A DNA stretch of 64,000 nt. Source: Opisthocomus hoazin (taxonomy: Eukaryota > Chordata > Aves > Opisthocomiformes > Opisthocomidae). Location of the stretch: NCBI RefSeq assembly GCF_030867145.1, contig NC_134434.1, positions 2,294,001-2,358,000 on the forward strand, given 5' to 3'. The notes beneath the pieces were generated by a model. That model was given only the letters and a program-made list of their open reading frames with translations, was not told the origin of the DNA and did no database searches. Below, in pieces: positions 49,501 through 59,208 of this stretch (position 1 is its first letter; each line of letters begins with the position of its first letter). The position numbers were made by a program, and so were the translations under genes.

Positions 49501-49632
49501 GGACGTGCCCCCAAACACCACGGCCACGTTGACCACTGGCTCCTCGGGGCCCGGCAGCAGGAGGTCTGTGAAGGCAGCCGAGCAGCCCAGCACCATCGAC
49601 AGTAGCAGAGCGTGCGCCGGCGCTCTGCCCAT
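39090..49632 (-). CDS. GRIN2C: GRIN2C, NMDA-type glutamate receptor subunit GluN2C (complete coding region, 12 coding exons)
   Basis: Twelve exons with GT/AG borders join in one frame (4008 nt) into 1335 residues. The order is signal peptide (about 1-20), amino-terminal LIVBP-like domain (to about 390), glutamate-binding S1 with [10 protein letters not shown] (S512, T514, R519), M1 (558-577), re-entrant M2 with the pore asparagines N615/N616 in VFNNS, M3 with SYTANLAAF (645-653), S2 with GSTE (S690, T691) and YDAA (D732), M4 (about 821-840), and a cytoplasmic tail of about 490 residues ending ESEV, the PDZ ligand of GluN2 subunits. GluN2 binds glutamate and pairs with GluN1 in the postsynaptic membrane. 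Identity as 2C rather than 2A, 2B or 2D rests on overall similarity and the TMEM104/FDXR neighbours. Mammalian GluN2C is about 1233 residues; most of the excess here is in the tail. No disruption was seen. Confidence 0.98.
40506..40862 (-). other. GRIN2C: GRIN2C intron, 357 bp
   Basis: Intron from donor GTGAGT (40862) to acceptor CTCTCCGCAG (40506). No feature is seen inside it. Confidence 0.9.
40863..41095 (-). CDS. GRIN2C: GRIN2C coding exon 11 (end of S2, M4)
   Basis: This 233-nt exon encodes residues 787-864. It holds the end of the ligand-binding domain ([20 protein letters not shown]) and then M4 ([19 protein letters not shown], about 821-838). The juxtamembrane [19 protein letters not shown] follows. 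Borders are CCCCAG upstream and GTGAGT downstream, and the frame is continuous with its neighbours. Confidence 0.97.
41096..41704 (-). other. GRIN2C: GRIN2C intron, 609 bp
   Basis: Intron from donor GTGGGT (41704) to CAG at 41098-41096. No repeat or other gene was recognised. Confidence 0.9.
41705..41892 (-). CDS. GRIN2C: GRIN2C coding exon 10 (S2 lobe)
   Basis: This 188-nt exon encodes residues 724-787 and begins [18 protein letters not shown]732 in the IYDAA motif is the aspartate that contacts the glutamate amino group in GluN2 subunits. It continues [20 protein letters not shown] and [13 protein letters not shown], matching the family almost residue for residue. Its acceptor directly adjoins the minisatellite-filled intron. 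Confidence 0.97.
41893..42445 (-). repeat. GRIN2C: GRIN2C intron made almost entirely of a degenerate ~20-bp minisatellite
   Basis: From about 41935 to the donor at 42445, and continuing a few bases into the exon, the minus strand is a head-to-tail array of about 24 degenerate units. The modal length is 20 bp (range about 19-30), with consensus near CCAAAATGGGGTACAGCTCC. The first unit is the exon-intron junction itself: the exon ends AAAATGGG and the intron starts GTACGGCTCCC. The next unit repeats TAAATGGGGTACAGCTCCC. Reading through the donor, the exon frame stays open for about 54 codons to a stop at 42283-42285. Confidence 0.93.
42446..42606 (-). CDS. GRIN2C: GRIN2C coding exon 9 (S2 lobe)
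   Basis: This 161-nt exon encodes residues 671-724: [40 protein letters not shown] and [14 protein letters not shown]690 and T691 in NGSTERN are the S2 residues that bind the glutamate gamma-carboxylate. The donor GTACGG is part of the downstream minisatellite. Confidence 0.97.
42772..43001 (-). CDS. GRIN2C: GRIN2C coding exon 8 (M2 pore loop and M3)
   Basis: This 230-nt exon encodes residues 594-670. It contains [20 protein letters not shown], where N615 (the Q/R/N site) and N616 control calcium permeability and magnesium block. It also holds M3 with [20 protein letters not shown] and the gating motif SYTANLAAF at 645-653, and ends [10 protein letters not shown]. The acceptor is CCCCACAG and the donor GTGGGG. 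Short introns of 165 and 84 bp flank it. Confidence 0.98.
43086..43211 (-). CDS. GRIN2C: GRIN2C coding exon 7 (M1)
   Basis: This 126-nt exon encodes residues 552-594. After the pre-M1 EPYSPAVW comes M1 ([20 protein letters not shown]), then [14 protein letters not shown], the M1-M2 linker. The acceptor is CTTTGCAG and the donor GTGAGT. The following intron is only 84 bp. Confidence 0.97.
43496..43713 (+). mobile_element. CR1 LINE 3' fragment in GRIN2C intron
   Basis: About 218 bp match the last part of CR1 ORF2 and the 3' UTR (starting TCTGAACATGAGGAAGAACT) and end in two ATTCTGTG octamers at 43697-43713. It is antisense to GRIN2C. It carries GACAAGGTCCTGTGC where the copies at 29070, 37611 and 63169 have GCCGCGGTGCTGTGC, so it belongs to a second subfamily, shared with the copy at 62007. 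Confidence 0.95.
43740..44330. promoter_or_regulatory. Intragenic CpG-rich block with YY1-type site
   Basis: A dense run of CG dinucleotides, GGGCGG-like boxes, a NotI-type GCGGCCGC and a perfect AAGATGGCGGC at 44010-44020 (plus orientation) lies inside a GRIN2C intron, far from the presumed 5' end. Such blocks often mark promoters. I see no matching first exon, and the function is inference. Confidence 0.35.
44741..44894 (-). CDS. GRIN2C: GRIN2C coding exon 6 (S1 lobe, glutamate contacts)
   Basis: This 154-nt exon encodes residues 501-552: [40 protein letters not shown] and [12 protein letters not shown]512, T514 and R519 in SLTINEER are the S1 residues that bind glutamate. The acceptor is CCTTCCCCAG and the donor GTGAGC. 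Confidence 0.98.
44895..45277 (-). other. GRIN2C: GRIN2C intron, 383 bp
   Basis: Intron from donor GTAGGG (45277) to CCCCAG (44895). It contains an A/T-rich tract near 45000-45045 and nothing else recognised. Confidence 0.9.
45278..45446 (-). CDS. GRIN2C: GRIN2C coding exon 5 (S1 lobe)
   Basis: This 169-nt exon encodes residues 444-500: [40 protein letters not shown] and [16 protein letters not shown]. The [14 protein letters not shown] segment is characteristic of GluN2 S1. The acceptor is GGTTTCAG and the donor GTAGGG. Confidence 0.98.
45574..45785 (-). CDS. GRIN2C: GRIN2C coding exon 4 (ATD-S1 linker and start of S1)
   Basis: This 212-nt exon encodes residues 374-444. It includes [40 protein letters not shown] and [16 protein letters not shown]. 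It contains the ATD-to-S1 junction and the cysteine-rich loop of S1. The acceptor is GGGGGCAG and the donor GTGAGC. The next intron is only 127 bp. Confidence 0.97.
45786..46363 (-). other. GRIN2C: GRIN2C intron, 578 bp
   Basis: Intron from donor GTAGGA (46363) to GGGGGCAG (45786). A short direct repeat (CTTTTGGAA) occurs at 46136-46160. Nothing else was seen. Confidence 0.9.
46364..46478 (-). CDS. GRIN2C: GRIN2C coding exon 3 (ATD)
   Basis: This 115-nt exon encodes residues 335-373: [20 protein letters not shown] and [18 protein letters not shown]. It carries an N-glycosylation sequon (NVT). It matches the end of the amino-terminal domain of GluN2C. The acceptor is CCCACCAG and the donor GTAGGA. 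Confidence 0.97.
46479..46981 (-). other. GRIN2C: GRIN2C intron, 503 bp
   Basis: Intron from donor GTGAGG (46981) to CCCACCAG (46479). A CCTCCTCCTCCTCC triplet run lies at 46541-46556. Nothing else was recognised. Confidence 0.9.
46982..47577 (-). CDS. GRIN2C: GRIN2C coding exon 2 (bulk of the amino-terminal domain)
   Basis: This 596-nt exon encodes residues 137-335 of the bilobed amino-terminal domain. It begins [20 protein letters not shown] and includes [55 protein letters not shown] and [20 protein letters not shown]. The acceptor is CTCCCGCAG and the donor GTGAGG. This domain carries allosteric-modulator sites in GluN2 subunits. It is more diverged from mammals than the pore exons, as is usual. 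Confidence 0.97.
47578..49224 (-). other. GRIN2C: GRIN2C intron, 1647 bp
   Basis: Intron from donor GTGAGG (49224) to CTCCCGCAG (47578). It contains a 40-bp tandem duplication at 49004-49067 and a (GTGACA)-type run at 48716-48738. Long open frames in it have no recognisable protein content. Confidence 0.9.
49004..49067. repeat. 40-bp tandem duplication
   Basis: The stretch beginning CTGAAGTCCTCTCCCACGTT recurs at exactly 40-bp spacing (49004 and 49044), with one difference in the copied part. It is a local duplication within a GRIN2C intron. Confidence 0.85.
49225..49632 (-). CDS. GRIN2C: GRIN2C coding exon 1 (start codon, signal peptide, ATD start)
   Basis: I place the start at the ATG at 49632-49630. 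It opens a signal peptide ([20 protein letters not shown], about 20 residues). The in-frame ATG 11 codons upstream lies beyond a good acceptor (TGTCCTGGCAG ending at 49649), so it is probably intronic. The exon has 136 codons and includes [32 protein letters not shown] and [20 protein letters not shown], ending SAVVLTPK before GTGAGG. Sixteen bases of 5' UTR (49633-49648) precede the ATG in this exon, matching mammalian GRIN2C, where the start is in exon 2. Confidence 0.93.
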
Positions 49633-49648
49633 GTCCACCGCCGCGTCC

Positions 49649-52600
49649 CTGCCAGGACAGGACACAGCCCCTCACATCCAGCCATGCACCAGGGCCCCTG
49701 GCCCCGCTTGCCCCAGCCCTCCCCACCACCCCGGGGCAGCACCAGGGTGGGTCGACCCCAGGGAGCGAGGGGGACCCTTGTCCTTTGGAGGCTGGACGTG
49801 GTGGAGGGATGACCACACACCGTACAGCCCGGTGCCATGCCCCTTGTCCCCAGTCCCACCAACACCTACCCCTTTCCAACTGGTCCCCGCTTCCCACCAC
49901 CACCACCCCATCCCCATCCCACCACCACCATCCCCCTCCCAGCCCCACTGCCCTCCCACCCCTATCCCCTCTCCAAAAGCCATCGCCGCTGCCCGGCTCC
50001 TTATCGTCCCTTCGGCCAGGGACAGGGACAGCAGTGAGAGATGACAGGAGGAGCTGGCAGCTCCGTGGTGCCTCTCTCCAGAGCTGACAGCCACCGTCAA
50101 TATTTAGAGGCTTTGCCCTTGAGGGAGGGTTCAGCTCTGCAACCCCCTCATGTCACCAGAGCAGCCGGTCCCCTGCCCAGCACCCTGCCCCAGCCCCCTC
50201 GCTGCCGCTTCCCAGACCCCAACCGAAGAGCCCGCCTGGCCCCTTATCTCCAAGTTTCTCCCCCAGACACCATCCTTCAGCTTTGCCCCCCCCTTCTTGC
50301 CTTTATGCCCCGGTGCGTGTCCCCTGCCAGCATCACCCACCCAGCTGGGACGCCCACCGCACTGCATCTCTGCCGGCTGCACCCCAAAGCCAGGCTCTGT
50401 GCAGGGTGTTTGAGCACGGCCCCCCAGCAGGTCCCCAGCTCCCCACCGACTGTGGGTGCCCACCCCACAGCAGGCTGGGTGACAGGCACCAGGCAGGGCA
50501 CACGTCCCTGCCCACGGCGATGCACCCCCGTGATGGAGCTCACCCCCTCCTTGGAGCCCACCGGCAAAGCCAACCCGCAGCAAGACTTGCGGCCGGGGGC
50601 ACCGGAGCCCCTCCGAGCCCCGCTGCCCCCAGGGCCGTCTCCCTGGTGCCATGTGGGCAGCGGGGAGGGGGACAAGCAGCCCTCCGCGGTGGCACCGGCC
50701 ACGCGCCGGTGTCGCTCCATGCAGCAAGATGCCAGCTGGTGCTCAGAAACGTCACTTGCAATTAAAAGCTGCTGTTGCTTAACGTGTCCTCGGCATGGCC
50801 AGAGGAGCCCCACGCCGAGTCCTGGATGGTTTTGGGGTCTGGGCCACCCCGGGGACCCGCACCCCGACACCCCTCTGTGCCGCAGTGACGGACAGCCCCT
50901 CAGCAAGGCGCAAACACTGCCAGCAGACTGAAAATGCAGGAAATCAACCCAAGGACCGCCCAGCCAGGCACCCTGCAAGAGCTGCACGGTGCAGATCTGA
51001 GCGCCAGGGCTGTCCTCTCCGGAGAGCTGGGGACACGAGCCCCACGTCCCCCTCCGGCACCGGGTCAGGCACCGACGCTCACCAGGCAGCACCTGGCTTG
51101 GCCAGATGGGTTTCAGCAGGGGACCATCCACCCCCAGCACCCACCATCACCCAGGGGGGGTTTGCCCTGCCCGGCTGCATCCCCCACACCACCCCGCATC
51201 GCAGCCGGCCAGGCGGCGGGAGCCACGACGCCACGCCGATGGCCGCAGCCGGGGCCCCTTGGCCGGAGAGGGCGGTGGGTGACTCATGCCACGCTGGCAG
51301 CGTCCCACGCTCCGGCACGGCCAGCCCAGCGGCGGGGTGGCCCGTGCCGCCTGCTCATGGCTGCGAATTCCCAAGTATTTTTAGTCCTGTGATAAATAAT
51401 TCATCGGGAATCCGGCATCGGCTACCCGAGCAGAGAGGAAGGGGAGCAACACGCCACCCAAAACAGAGCCACTCTCCCGGCAGCTCTGCCCGTCTGAGCC
51501 CTCCTCAAGGACGTTTAAATATACTCCAGGCCCTCGTGGTGACTGATCAGGTTTGCTCACACCAGCCGTGACACCTCACCCGTCCCGGGCCCTTATCCTC
51601 CTCTTCCTCAACCCAGCTCTTCCCCACACTCAGGAGCCTCTTCTAGCACCGAGCAATCCAAGCATGGACCAGCAAAACCCTCCCATAACACCAAGTGCTG
51701 CCTCCAAAGGGGCTGCTCCGCTCCAGACTGCAACTGGGAGCAGGTTTGGGCAAACTGGTTTCCCACTGGACCGAGCCACAGCTGAAAAGCATCCCCATCC
51801 CTCGCAGCCGGAGCGCGACGGCAACGGCAGAGCGAGGAGGTGGGCACGGGCACACCGTGTTGTTCAGCCATTGCTGGGACAACCAGGGGAATGAAGATCC
51901 ATTCTTCCCAGGAATCCAGTGTCGCCGGCCGGAGCCGAGCCGCTCGCCGCAGCCCTTGGTGGCGGAGGAGGAGGATGGAGGGGGTCGGGGCCGTGCGCGG
52001 GTCGGAGCCAGGGCTGTTCCAGAATGCCCGGATTCGGGAGGCGAAGAGCAGCCAGCTTCTCCAGCCCAGCCGACTCTGTGCGCTTCCAGCCTGTTTTTTT
52101 TCTAGGAGCGAGCCAGAGGGATGCACGAAAATGTGGAGTTTTGGGGGGGGGATCGAGGGTGGGGAAGGCAAATTGCAGGGAACTGGTGGAGGCAGAGGAG
52201 GAACCGAGCCCTTCCCTGCGGTTCTGCCAGAGCTGGGGCTGCTCTTGGGCTCGGCACAACACAGCAAAGCCCCCACGGACTTTAAAAAAAATTCATTTTT
52301 CAACCACTTGTAGCAAGCACTGCGGAATTGCTCCTTTGGGAAAATGCCTTCCCAAAAAGCAGGATTTCGAGCCGGGCAAGGGGCCGGTGGCCAGGCTGGA
52401 GCAGGAGGAAGGTGGCCCCGGCTGGGAGCCTGGGCAGGGCAATGCCACCTCCCAGCAGCCTTCCCGGGGAGCAGAGGGCACCCGTGGAGCTGCTCGGTGG
52501 CTTTGGCACTTGATTTTTTGTTGCTTTGGGGTGATTTTGAACAGGTTAACCCCTTTCCTAGGCATAGCTTCATCTGATAAACCAAAGACTCGCAGAAACC

Positions 52601-53701
52601 TCCTGCTAAGGGCACGGCTGGAGCCCTTACCTCCCTCCGCCTCCTGAAATGTCGTTTTAATGCAACAGGGAAAGTTTGCTCCTAATTTTAAACCTCCTTT
52701 TTGCCCTCTCTCCTTCCCTCCCTCCCCTGCTCCGAGAGGAGAGCTCATGCAGATATTTTGACCTCAGGAAAGGGAGAAATAAAATCCCAAAATGCAAAGT
52801 ATCTTTGGAGAAAGAGAAATCTTATCCCCCCCCCCCAAAAAAAAAAAAAGCCTTCAAGCCTGAAATCAGCGGGAAGGCGCAGCCTGCGCCAGGGGAAGGG
52901 GAACGGCTGTCGACAGACGGAAAGGACAGAACGAACCCAAACCCGGCGGGAGCCACGCAGGGAGGACGGGGGGCACTGGGGAGGGCACCGGGTTGTGCCA
53001 GGGCTTGTCATTGCCCGGGTGGGGGGGACACCCCTGTGGAGCAACGAGATCCAGACAGAGCCCCCCGAAAGGAGGGAAAGCGGCAAAAAACCCCCAAAGC
53101 CAACTCGTGGCCATCCACGCAGGGGGAACGACTCGGGAGGGAGAAACGCTGGCAGCCCCTGGCGGGTGCCGTCTCCTTTCAACCTTCATCTGCCACCACC
53201 CAGCATCACCCTCTTCCTCATCACCCTCCTCTTCCTCGCCCGCGCCTCCGACAGCAACAGTTGCGGGCCGGGGGCTCCGCACACGCACGCACCGAAACGC
53301 AGCTTAAAAAGGTCGAATATGGATTAACCAAAAATAAACGCCCAGTGTCCTGCCTGCCGCTGGGTTACGCAAGGTGGCAGCGGGGGGGACAGGGCTGGTG
53401 GCACCCCGGGAGGTCTCCTCTATTTTTCCTGCCTCCCACCGCCCCCCTAAAATAACCCCCCCCCAGCACAGCGCCCGGAATTCAGGGTCGTTCCCATCCC
53501 CTGCCCGGGATGGGGAGCGGGAGCGCTCGGGGATGGGGATGCGGGGGGATGCTGGAAACGACCAGGGCAAACCCCTCCAACCCCTTCCCCCCAAAAAAAA
53601 ACCCCCACCCCACCTCCAAAAGTTACCGGCGGCGGTGCCGGGGCGGCGGCAGAGCCCGTCGGGGGGGTCCGGTTGCCCCCCCCAGCCCGCCCGGTACTTA
53701 C
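49649..53701 (-). other. GRIN2C: GRIN2C 5' UTR intron (inferred), about 4.05 kb
   Basis: This is the inferred first intron, from donor GTAAGT (53701-53696) to acceptor TGTCCTGGCAG (ending 49649). It is GC-rich with many long but unrecognisable open frames, for example 335 codons at 51608-52615 on the minus strand. There is a short AT-rich patch at 51370-51420 and a C12/A13 run at 52829-52853. No gene or recent transposon was seen. Confidence 0.6.
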
Positions 53702-53950
53702 GGGACCGCCGCTGCTCGGTGCCTACATCCCCCGCGGCTCCGGCCGGGCTGCGCGTCCCACCGGGGGCTCGGCTCTCCCCAGCCCCCTCCTCCTCCTCCT
53801 CCTCCTCCTGCGGGGCAGCCCCCGGGGGCAGGCTCGGTCCCCGCCGCGGCTGCCCGGCGCCCGCCGTCGGTCCCGGCTCGTCCTTGGCGGCGGCTCTGCG
53901 GCGGGAGGGGGGGGAGCGGGGGAAGGAGGGAGCGGAGCGGGTGTGTGCGG
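53702..53950 (-). other. GRIN2C: Probable non-coding first exon of GRIN2C
   Basis: A consensus donor on the minus strand (GGTCCC then GTAAGTACC, with GT at 53701-53700) lies inside the densest CpG-rich block upstream of GRIN2C. This fits the separate non-coding first exon known in mammals. The 3' edge (53702) is from sequence. The 5' edge is arbitrary because the transcription start cannot be read. The exon carries a GAGGAGGAGG repeat (plus strand CCTCCTCCTCC at 53785-53808). Confidence 0.5.
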
Positions 53951-54382
53951 GGACGGGGGCGGGGGGGGGCCCGGTGGCAGCAGGTGTCTCGGCGGCCGCC
54001 GGGCCCCGGCAGCCATCCCACCCCCCCCCAACCCCGCACCGGGACCGGCGGGGCTGGCCGGGGCGGGACGGCCGGGAGGAGCCGTTGGCGCTGGAGGAGG
54101 CTGCGGGGATGGAGGTACTGGGGGGGGGGGATGAGGGGGGGCACGGGGGCGGTGGAAGGACAGGACGAGTGTCCTCCCGCCTCGCCGCAACTTCGGGGCT
54201 GGCCGCCAGCCTCCCGGGGGGGGGGGAGGGGGGGGAACCGGCCGCCTCCCCTTGCACCCCGGGCCGCCCCCAGCGCTGGGGAGGGCAGGGGGAAGGCCCC
54301 CCCTTCCCCTTCCTTCGTCCCCCTCCTCCTCCTTCCCCAGGAGGGAAAACCCACTGCAAAACAGCTCAGCCCCCCCCATCAG

Positions 54383-54480
54383 CCCCCCCCCCCCCCCCGG
54401 CACTGCCCACCCCCCAGCCCCAGGAAGAGCTGGAGGGGTGCAACAGCTGAGATTGGACTAACACCCCCCCCCCCCCCCCC
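54383..54480. repeat. Two long C homopolymers (C16 and C17)
   Basis: C runs at 54383-54398 (16) and 54464-54480 (17) lie upstream of the GRIN2C island. On the minus strand these are G tracts near several shorter G runs. They are candidates for quadruplex formation and for assembly length errors. Confidence 0.9.
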
Positions 54481-57400
54481 AATATCTTCCAGCCTTTTGC
54501 TAACTGAACGGATGGGGACTGGCCAGCTGCCCACCCCTGGTGCCCCCCCAGCCCACGCAGGGCAGCCCCAGGGTCCCCATCGGGGAAAGGGGAGGGGGGG
54601 GGTGACACAGAGCAAAGCCCCTGCAGGCAGCAGCATCCTCCAGCTGTCGCCGGGGCCAGTATTAAAGCATCAGCTGATGCTGCAGCACTGGTTTAGAGCA
54701 AGCCAGACTGGGGGAGAGAGGGGGGGGGATCCAAAGGACAGGGGGAGACAGGCAGGGGCAGTGCTGGGGTCCCCTTGCTCCTAGCTGGGTGCTCATTCTG
54801 CCCCAAAACCAGCCCCGGGCTGCAGGACCACGGCTCCTGGCAGGGGCTAGAGACCAATTCAGGCCCTGCCAGGGGGTGGCAGCTGCTCCAAACCCTCCCC
54901 GTGCCCCAGCTCAGAGCCACCAAAACACCGAGCAACACCCCGAGAGCACCCGCCCGTCTCGGGTGCCAGCAGCGCCCGTGCCCAGGCGCTGCCCTCCTGC
55001 CTTCCCCGGGCGCACGTTCCCCGGCTCGGGGACACGGCCACCCAAAAACAAATCATTTCGGGCTGTCGGGCGGCTGCCACCCAGCCTGGCACCGCAGCCA
55101 CCTGCAACAGCATCGCTGCCACTTCCCGGTGGCTGCTGGGGCCTGGAAAGGAGAGGTTTCCAGAGAGGTTTCCACCTGCCTAAAAACCCGCTGCCTGCGG
55201 TGAACGGCGAGCTGCCCGACGCAGGACCTCCCCGCGCTGTCCCTGTCCCCGAGCAGCCCAGCTGTGGATGCCCGCGGGGCGCCGGGAGGTTTCCAGAAAC
55301 ACCAAGAACGGAGGAAAGGGAAAACGCATTTTGGGCTTCGTTTTAACGGCTGTAAGATCAGCACCAGCTCTCTCTGCGGGAGAGCTCGGCCGAATCTCGG
55401 AGGTCACTGAGTTGCGGGAGCTCGGGGCCATGGGGGACATGGGCCCTGGACCCCCTCGCTCGGCTACCTGCAGGCCACGTCCTGGCCCCCCGGGCAGCCC
55501 TGGCTGCCCACCCCGGCCTGATTTGGGCAGCACTTGCCCGAGGAGAGGAGAGTTACGGGTTAGCAACAGGTCCTGATGCCTCCAAGCTTTTCCCCAGGAC
55601 AAAAAGGGTGGCTCCTGGGTTTAACATCGAGAGCAGCAGTGGCTGTGTTTAACCCCTTCTGCTGCCTTCGTGGTCGGGTGTGAGCGGAGCTGGGGGACCG
55701 GGATCCAGGGGACCTGGTCCCTCGGGGCTGGCACAAGCCCCCGAGCTGCTCCCATGCCCTTAGGGTCCCCCAGAAGCTCAGAGGCCCCGTTTACCCCTCC
55801 CAGGACCGGCTCCACAGGCTGGATCCCCCGGAGGGTCTCGGCTCGCACCTCGTTCAGCCCTGGTGATGTCTCACGGGGACAAGGTTGCCCAGCACAGCTG
55901 GCTGCATCTGGGCGGGACTGGGGGGGCACCAACAACCCCCCCCAGGGCGATACCCAGCTCCCCCATCGCACTCATGACCCTCCAGCATCTCCATCCCACG
56001 GGACATCTACCCCCCGTCACAGCCCAAACCCCACACGTGGGACAGACAGACAGACCCAGGTCTGGCGCACAGCTGGGCACAGCTGGAGGGTGTCTGCAGT
56101 GGGGACAAGCAGTGGAGGGCAAGGAGGGGTAGTGACACACACCCTGGGGTGTCCCACCCCCCCCAGCCACGTCTCCTCTGCCCTGGAATCAAACCCAGCT
56201 GCCAGAAGAGCCAAACCATCCCCTTGAGCTGAGAGGAGCTGAAGCCCTGGCCGGCAGCTCGCAGGCAGGCTGCAGCGCGAGCGGCTGCGCCGAGGGCTTG
56301 CTTCCAGGTTCTCTGTTTTCCTAGCACAGTCCTTCAGTGCCTCTAAAAACAACCCCACAACACTTTTCTGGGGGAAAATGCAGAGATTCCCCGAATCAAA
56401 CGCCACCACCCAGGACGCAGCTTATGGGAGCTGTTCTGCAATCATCAAAATACCTTATTTGTGCATTTCAAATAACAGAAGTCCTTTTTTACACTCAAAA
56501 AAAGTGCCCTGGTGACTATAAATGTTCTGGTGGGAACAGAAGCCCCGATGGCACCCCAAGAAGCAGACCACAACCCCGGGAGGCACAGCTGGACTTTTCC
56601 TCCTGGTTGGAAACCTCTGACTTCCTCAGCCCCTCCGTGTCAGCGTCTCGGGGCTGCCGTGCCCTCTGTGCCCGGCTTTCTGGGCTGGGGGGGATAACAT
56701 GAGCACGAAGCTGCCTTCCTCCCTCCTTCATCCTCCTCCTTCACACTGCTGGGGCGTTAGCCCAGTATGGGGTCCTCGGCGTCCCAGCCAGTCCCTCACC
56801 CACGGCGTGGCCCCAGCGAGAGGGAGCTCAGCCGGCTCCTCCGTCGCCCCGTTACCTGTCCCCGGCGTCTCTCCTTGCAGGAGGCTCTGAAAGCAGGTTC
56901 ATAAGCGCAAGGCACCGACAGCTCCCGGCGTGCAGCCACCTCCTGCAGGGCAGAGCCCGCTGGCAGCCGGGCCGGGGCAGCGAGGGGGATGCGGGAGGAC
57001 CACGGCGAGCGGCCGATGCGAGTCCAGCTTTGCGCTAACCCACCCAGGCCAGCGCCGGGGTCGGAGAAGTGCCTCGGGCTCCACGCAGGCTCCTTGCACC
57101 CCATGGCAGCCCCACCAGCGGCTCGCATCCCAAGCACAGCGCAGCCGGCCCAGCCTCGTCTGCTCTGGTCCTCCCAGCCCTGCAGAGTCAATGGGAGCCC
57201 ATCAATTCCCAGCATAAACCTGCACCCAAGCCCCTACCCACAGCACCCACAGCACCCACAGCACCGCACAGCTCAAGCCAGTGTCTTTAATATCTCCAGT
57301 TCAGCATGGCAAGGCCTTACTGTCAGCCTCCTACTTGTGGGAGAAACTCCACCAAAGGTTTTTAACCTGAGTGCATCCTAAACCAGGGCTTTGGGAAGGA

Positions 57401-59208
57401 GAGGACGCCAGCACAAAGCCAGGGCTGGCCCCAGAAGGGCAGGGTGGCAGCGGGGTGACACAGCCCACTTGGGCTGTCCCCATGGGCACCTGCACCCCAC
57501 TAATGGCATCCAACATCAGAAGGGATGAACACAGCACCAGAGCTGAGTCTCACAGGTGACACTTGTGACAACGGGCCAGAGGTTTAGCCCTGGACCTGCC
57601 CCCATCCCGATCCCACGCTCATCCCAATCCCACCCATCAGCTGCCAACCCTCCTTCCACAGACATCTGGCCAAAAACGGAGCAGGTCTGAGCCCAGTCGC
57701 TCCTACGCTCAGGCACCCACCTTGCCCTGTCCCTCTGGGTCTCGTTTAAGAAGCAACCATGGGTGAAGATCACCTTTCTACCGCGCTGCTTTCCCACGGA
57801 GGCTCCCGGGGCCACCCCCAGGCCCCATCCCCACCTCCCCTGTCCGCACCGTCGCAGAAGGGTGTTCAGGGCTTTGGTGCTTAAATAACCACACAGAGCT
57901 GGCCAGCACCACAGATCCCCACAGCCAGAAAAGCAACGGAGGCAGAAAGCAGCGTGAGGAGAAAGGTGGGAGAGAGGCCATGGGGATGGCGCTGAGCACA
58001 GCACATGGCACGGCACGGATCCAGCCCAGCTCTGCTCCCGCTGCCACCACGTCCTACCCTCACAGTAATTAAGGGAGCTAAACTAAATAGGGATGGTTTC
58101 ATCCCTGCAGGGATAATTCCTCCTCCCGGGGTGGTGTGTGCCTGCAGGGCTGCCCCGGAGGTTGGGGATGAAGCAGCCAAAGCCAGAGGGCTGGAAATGG
58201 AAATTTCCCAGGAAGGGAGGAAATCGCTTCTTCCTGGGGCGTAACCAGCCCTCACCCTCCAACAACTTTATTTGCTGCTGTCAAGTCCCTAAATAGCTCC
58301 TTGAAACAGCTGCTGGGAGTTTACATCTCCTTCACCTCTGCTCCCCTCCTGGCCTCAGGAAGGGGGCTCGTGCAGCCCCAATTTCTGAAGCAACTCGCCC
58401 CAAAACAGAGGGAAAACCTCCAGCCCTGTGCAGCCACCCTGCAGCCCCACTGCCTGCCCCGGCACAGCCCCCCGACCACGGGCAGGACTTCGGGGAGTGC
58501 AGAGCCCCAGGAAGGTTGGGTCTCCAAGGTCAGGAGTGGAAACCAGGAGCCTCCGGTGGGTCTGGAGCCAAGGATGTGCCTGGGGTCCTTTCGGAGAAGG
58601 GGTGAAGCTGTGCCAGGAGGGAAGCAGTTCCCTGGGTGTAGTGGGGCTGGCAACCCGCTCCTGTGACCCCAGAGGTTGGTACCCCAACCCCAAACCTGTT
58701 CTCCATCCCTGCCCCGGGCTGGGGATGGACGCGGAGAGAACACACGAGCTACGAGAAGATGCGCCCGGGAGAGCAAGCAGCGAGGGGAGGGTACAGGCAG
58801 GGGCCGACGCGTGTGCGCGGCCAAAGCGCTGAAGTCAGCACTCTCCGGAGCCATCTGTTCCCGGCGAAGCCCCGGCGCAGTCGGACTCACCCAGGCTCCC
58901 GGCAGCGGATGCCGCAGTTCGGTGATTCACGCGGCGAGGGGCTGGGGACGGCGGAAAGCTGGACACCGCTCCTGAGGCCACGCCGACTCCGGGGATGGGG
59001 CTGGAGAAATACATATTAGCTACTCTGGGGAAAAGGTTTTTCAACCGTTTTTCTGGTCGTGTGAGCTGAGTTTTAAACGGCAGCACGGCTCTTCACTGGT
59101 GGGCCAGAGACCTGACTCTAGCTGGTTTTTCCCCTCATTCCAGAGCACAGGTAACACCCCGCTTCACAGGCTCCAAATGCTCGTTTGGAAAGGCCAAGTT
59201 CAGCAAGC

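Larger units (their letters stand above)
53240..54600 (-). promoter_or_regulatory. GRIN2C: CpG island and likely GRIN2C promoter
   Basis: This is very GC-rich sequence with dense CG dinucleotides, many GGGCGG/GGGGCGG (Sp1-type) boxes and no obvious TATA box. It includes long C runs (54383-54398 and 54464-54480) that are G runs on the GRIN2C strand. All six frames are open for hundreds of codons, a by-product of base composition. Its position just upstream of the inferred exon 1 donor supports a promoter role, which is inference. Confidence 0.55.

Noticed and set aside
49633-49665. Upstream in-frame ATG of GRIN2C at 49665
   Set aside because: A good splice acceptor (ending at 49649) separates it from the exon. 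The downstream ATG at 49632 opens a proper signal peptide.
51608-52615. 335-codon minus-strand open frame in the inferred GRIN2C first intron
   Set aside because: No recognisable domain and compositionally biased, with a plus-strand open frame of comparable size over the same DNA.
53304-54784. Long overlapping open frames in nearly all six frames (up to 424 codons) in the CpG island
   Set aside because: Simultaneous opening in most frames is what very high GC produces. The translations are Pro/Gly/Arg/Ala runs without domains.
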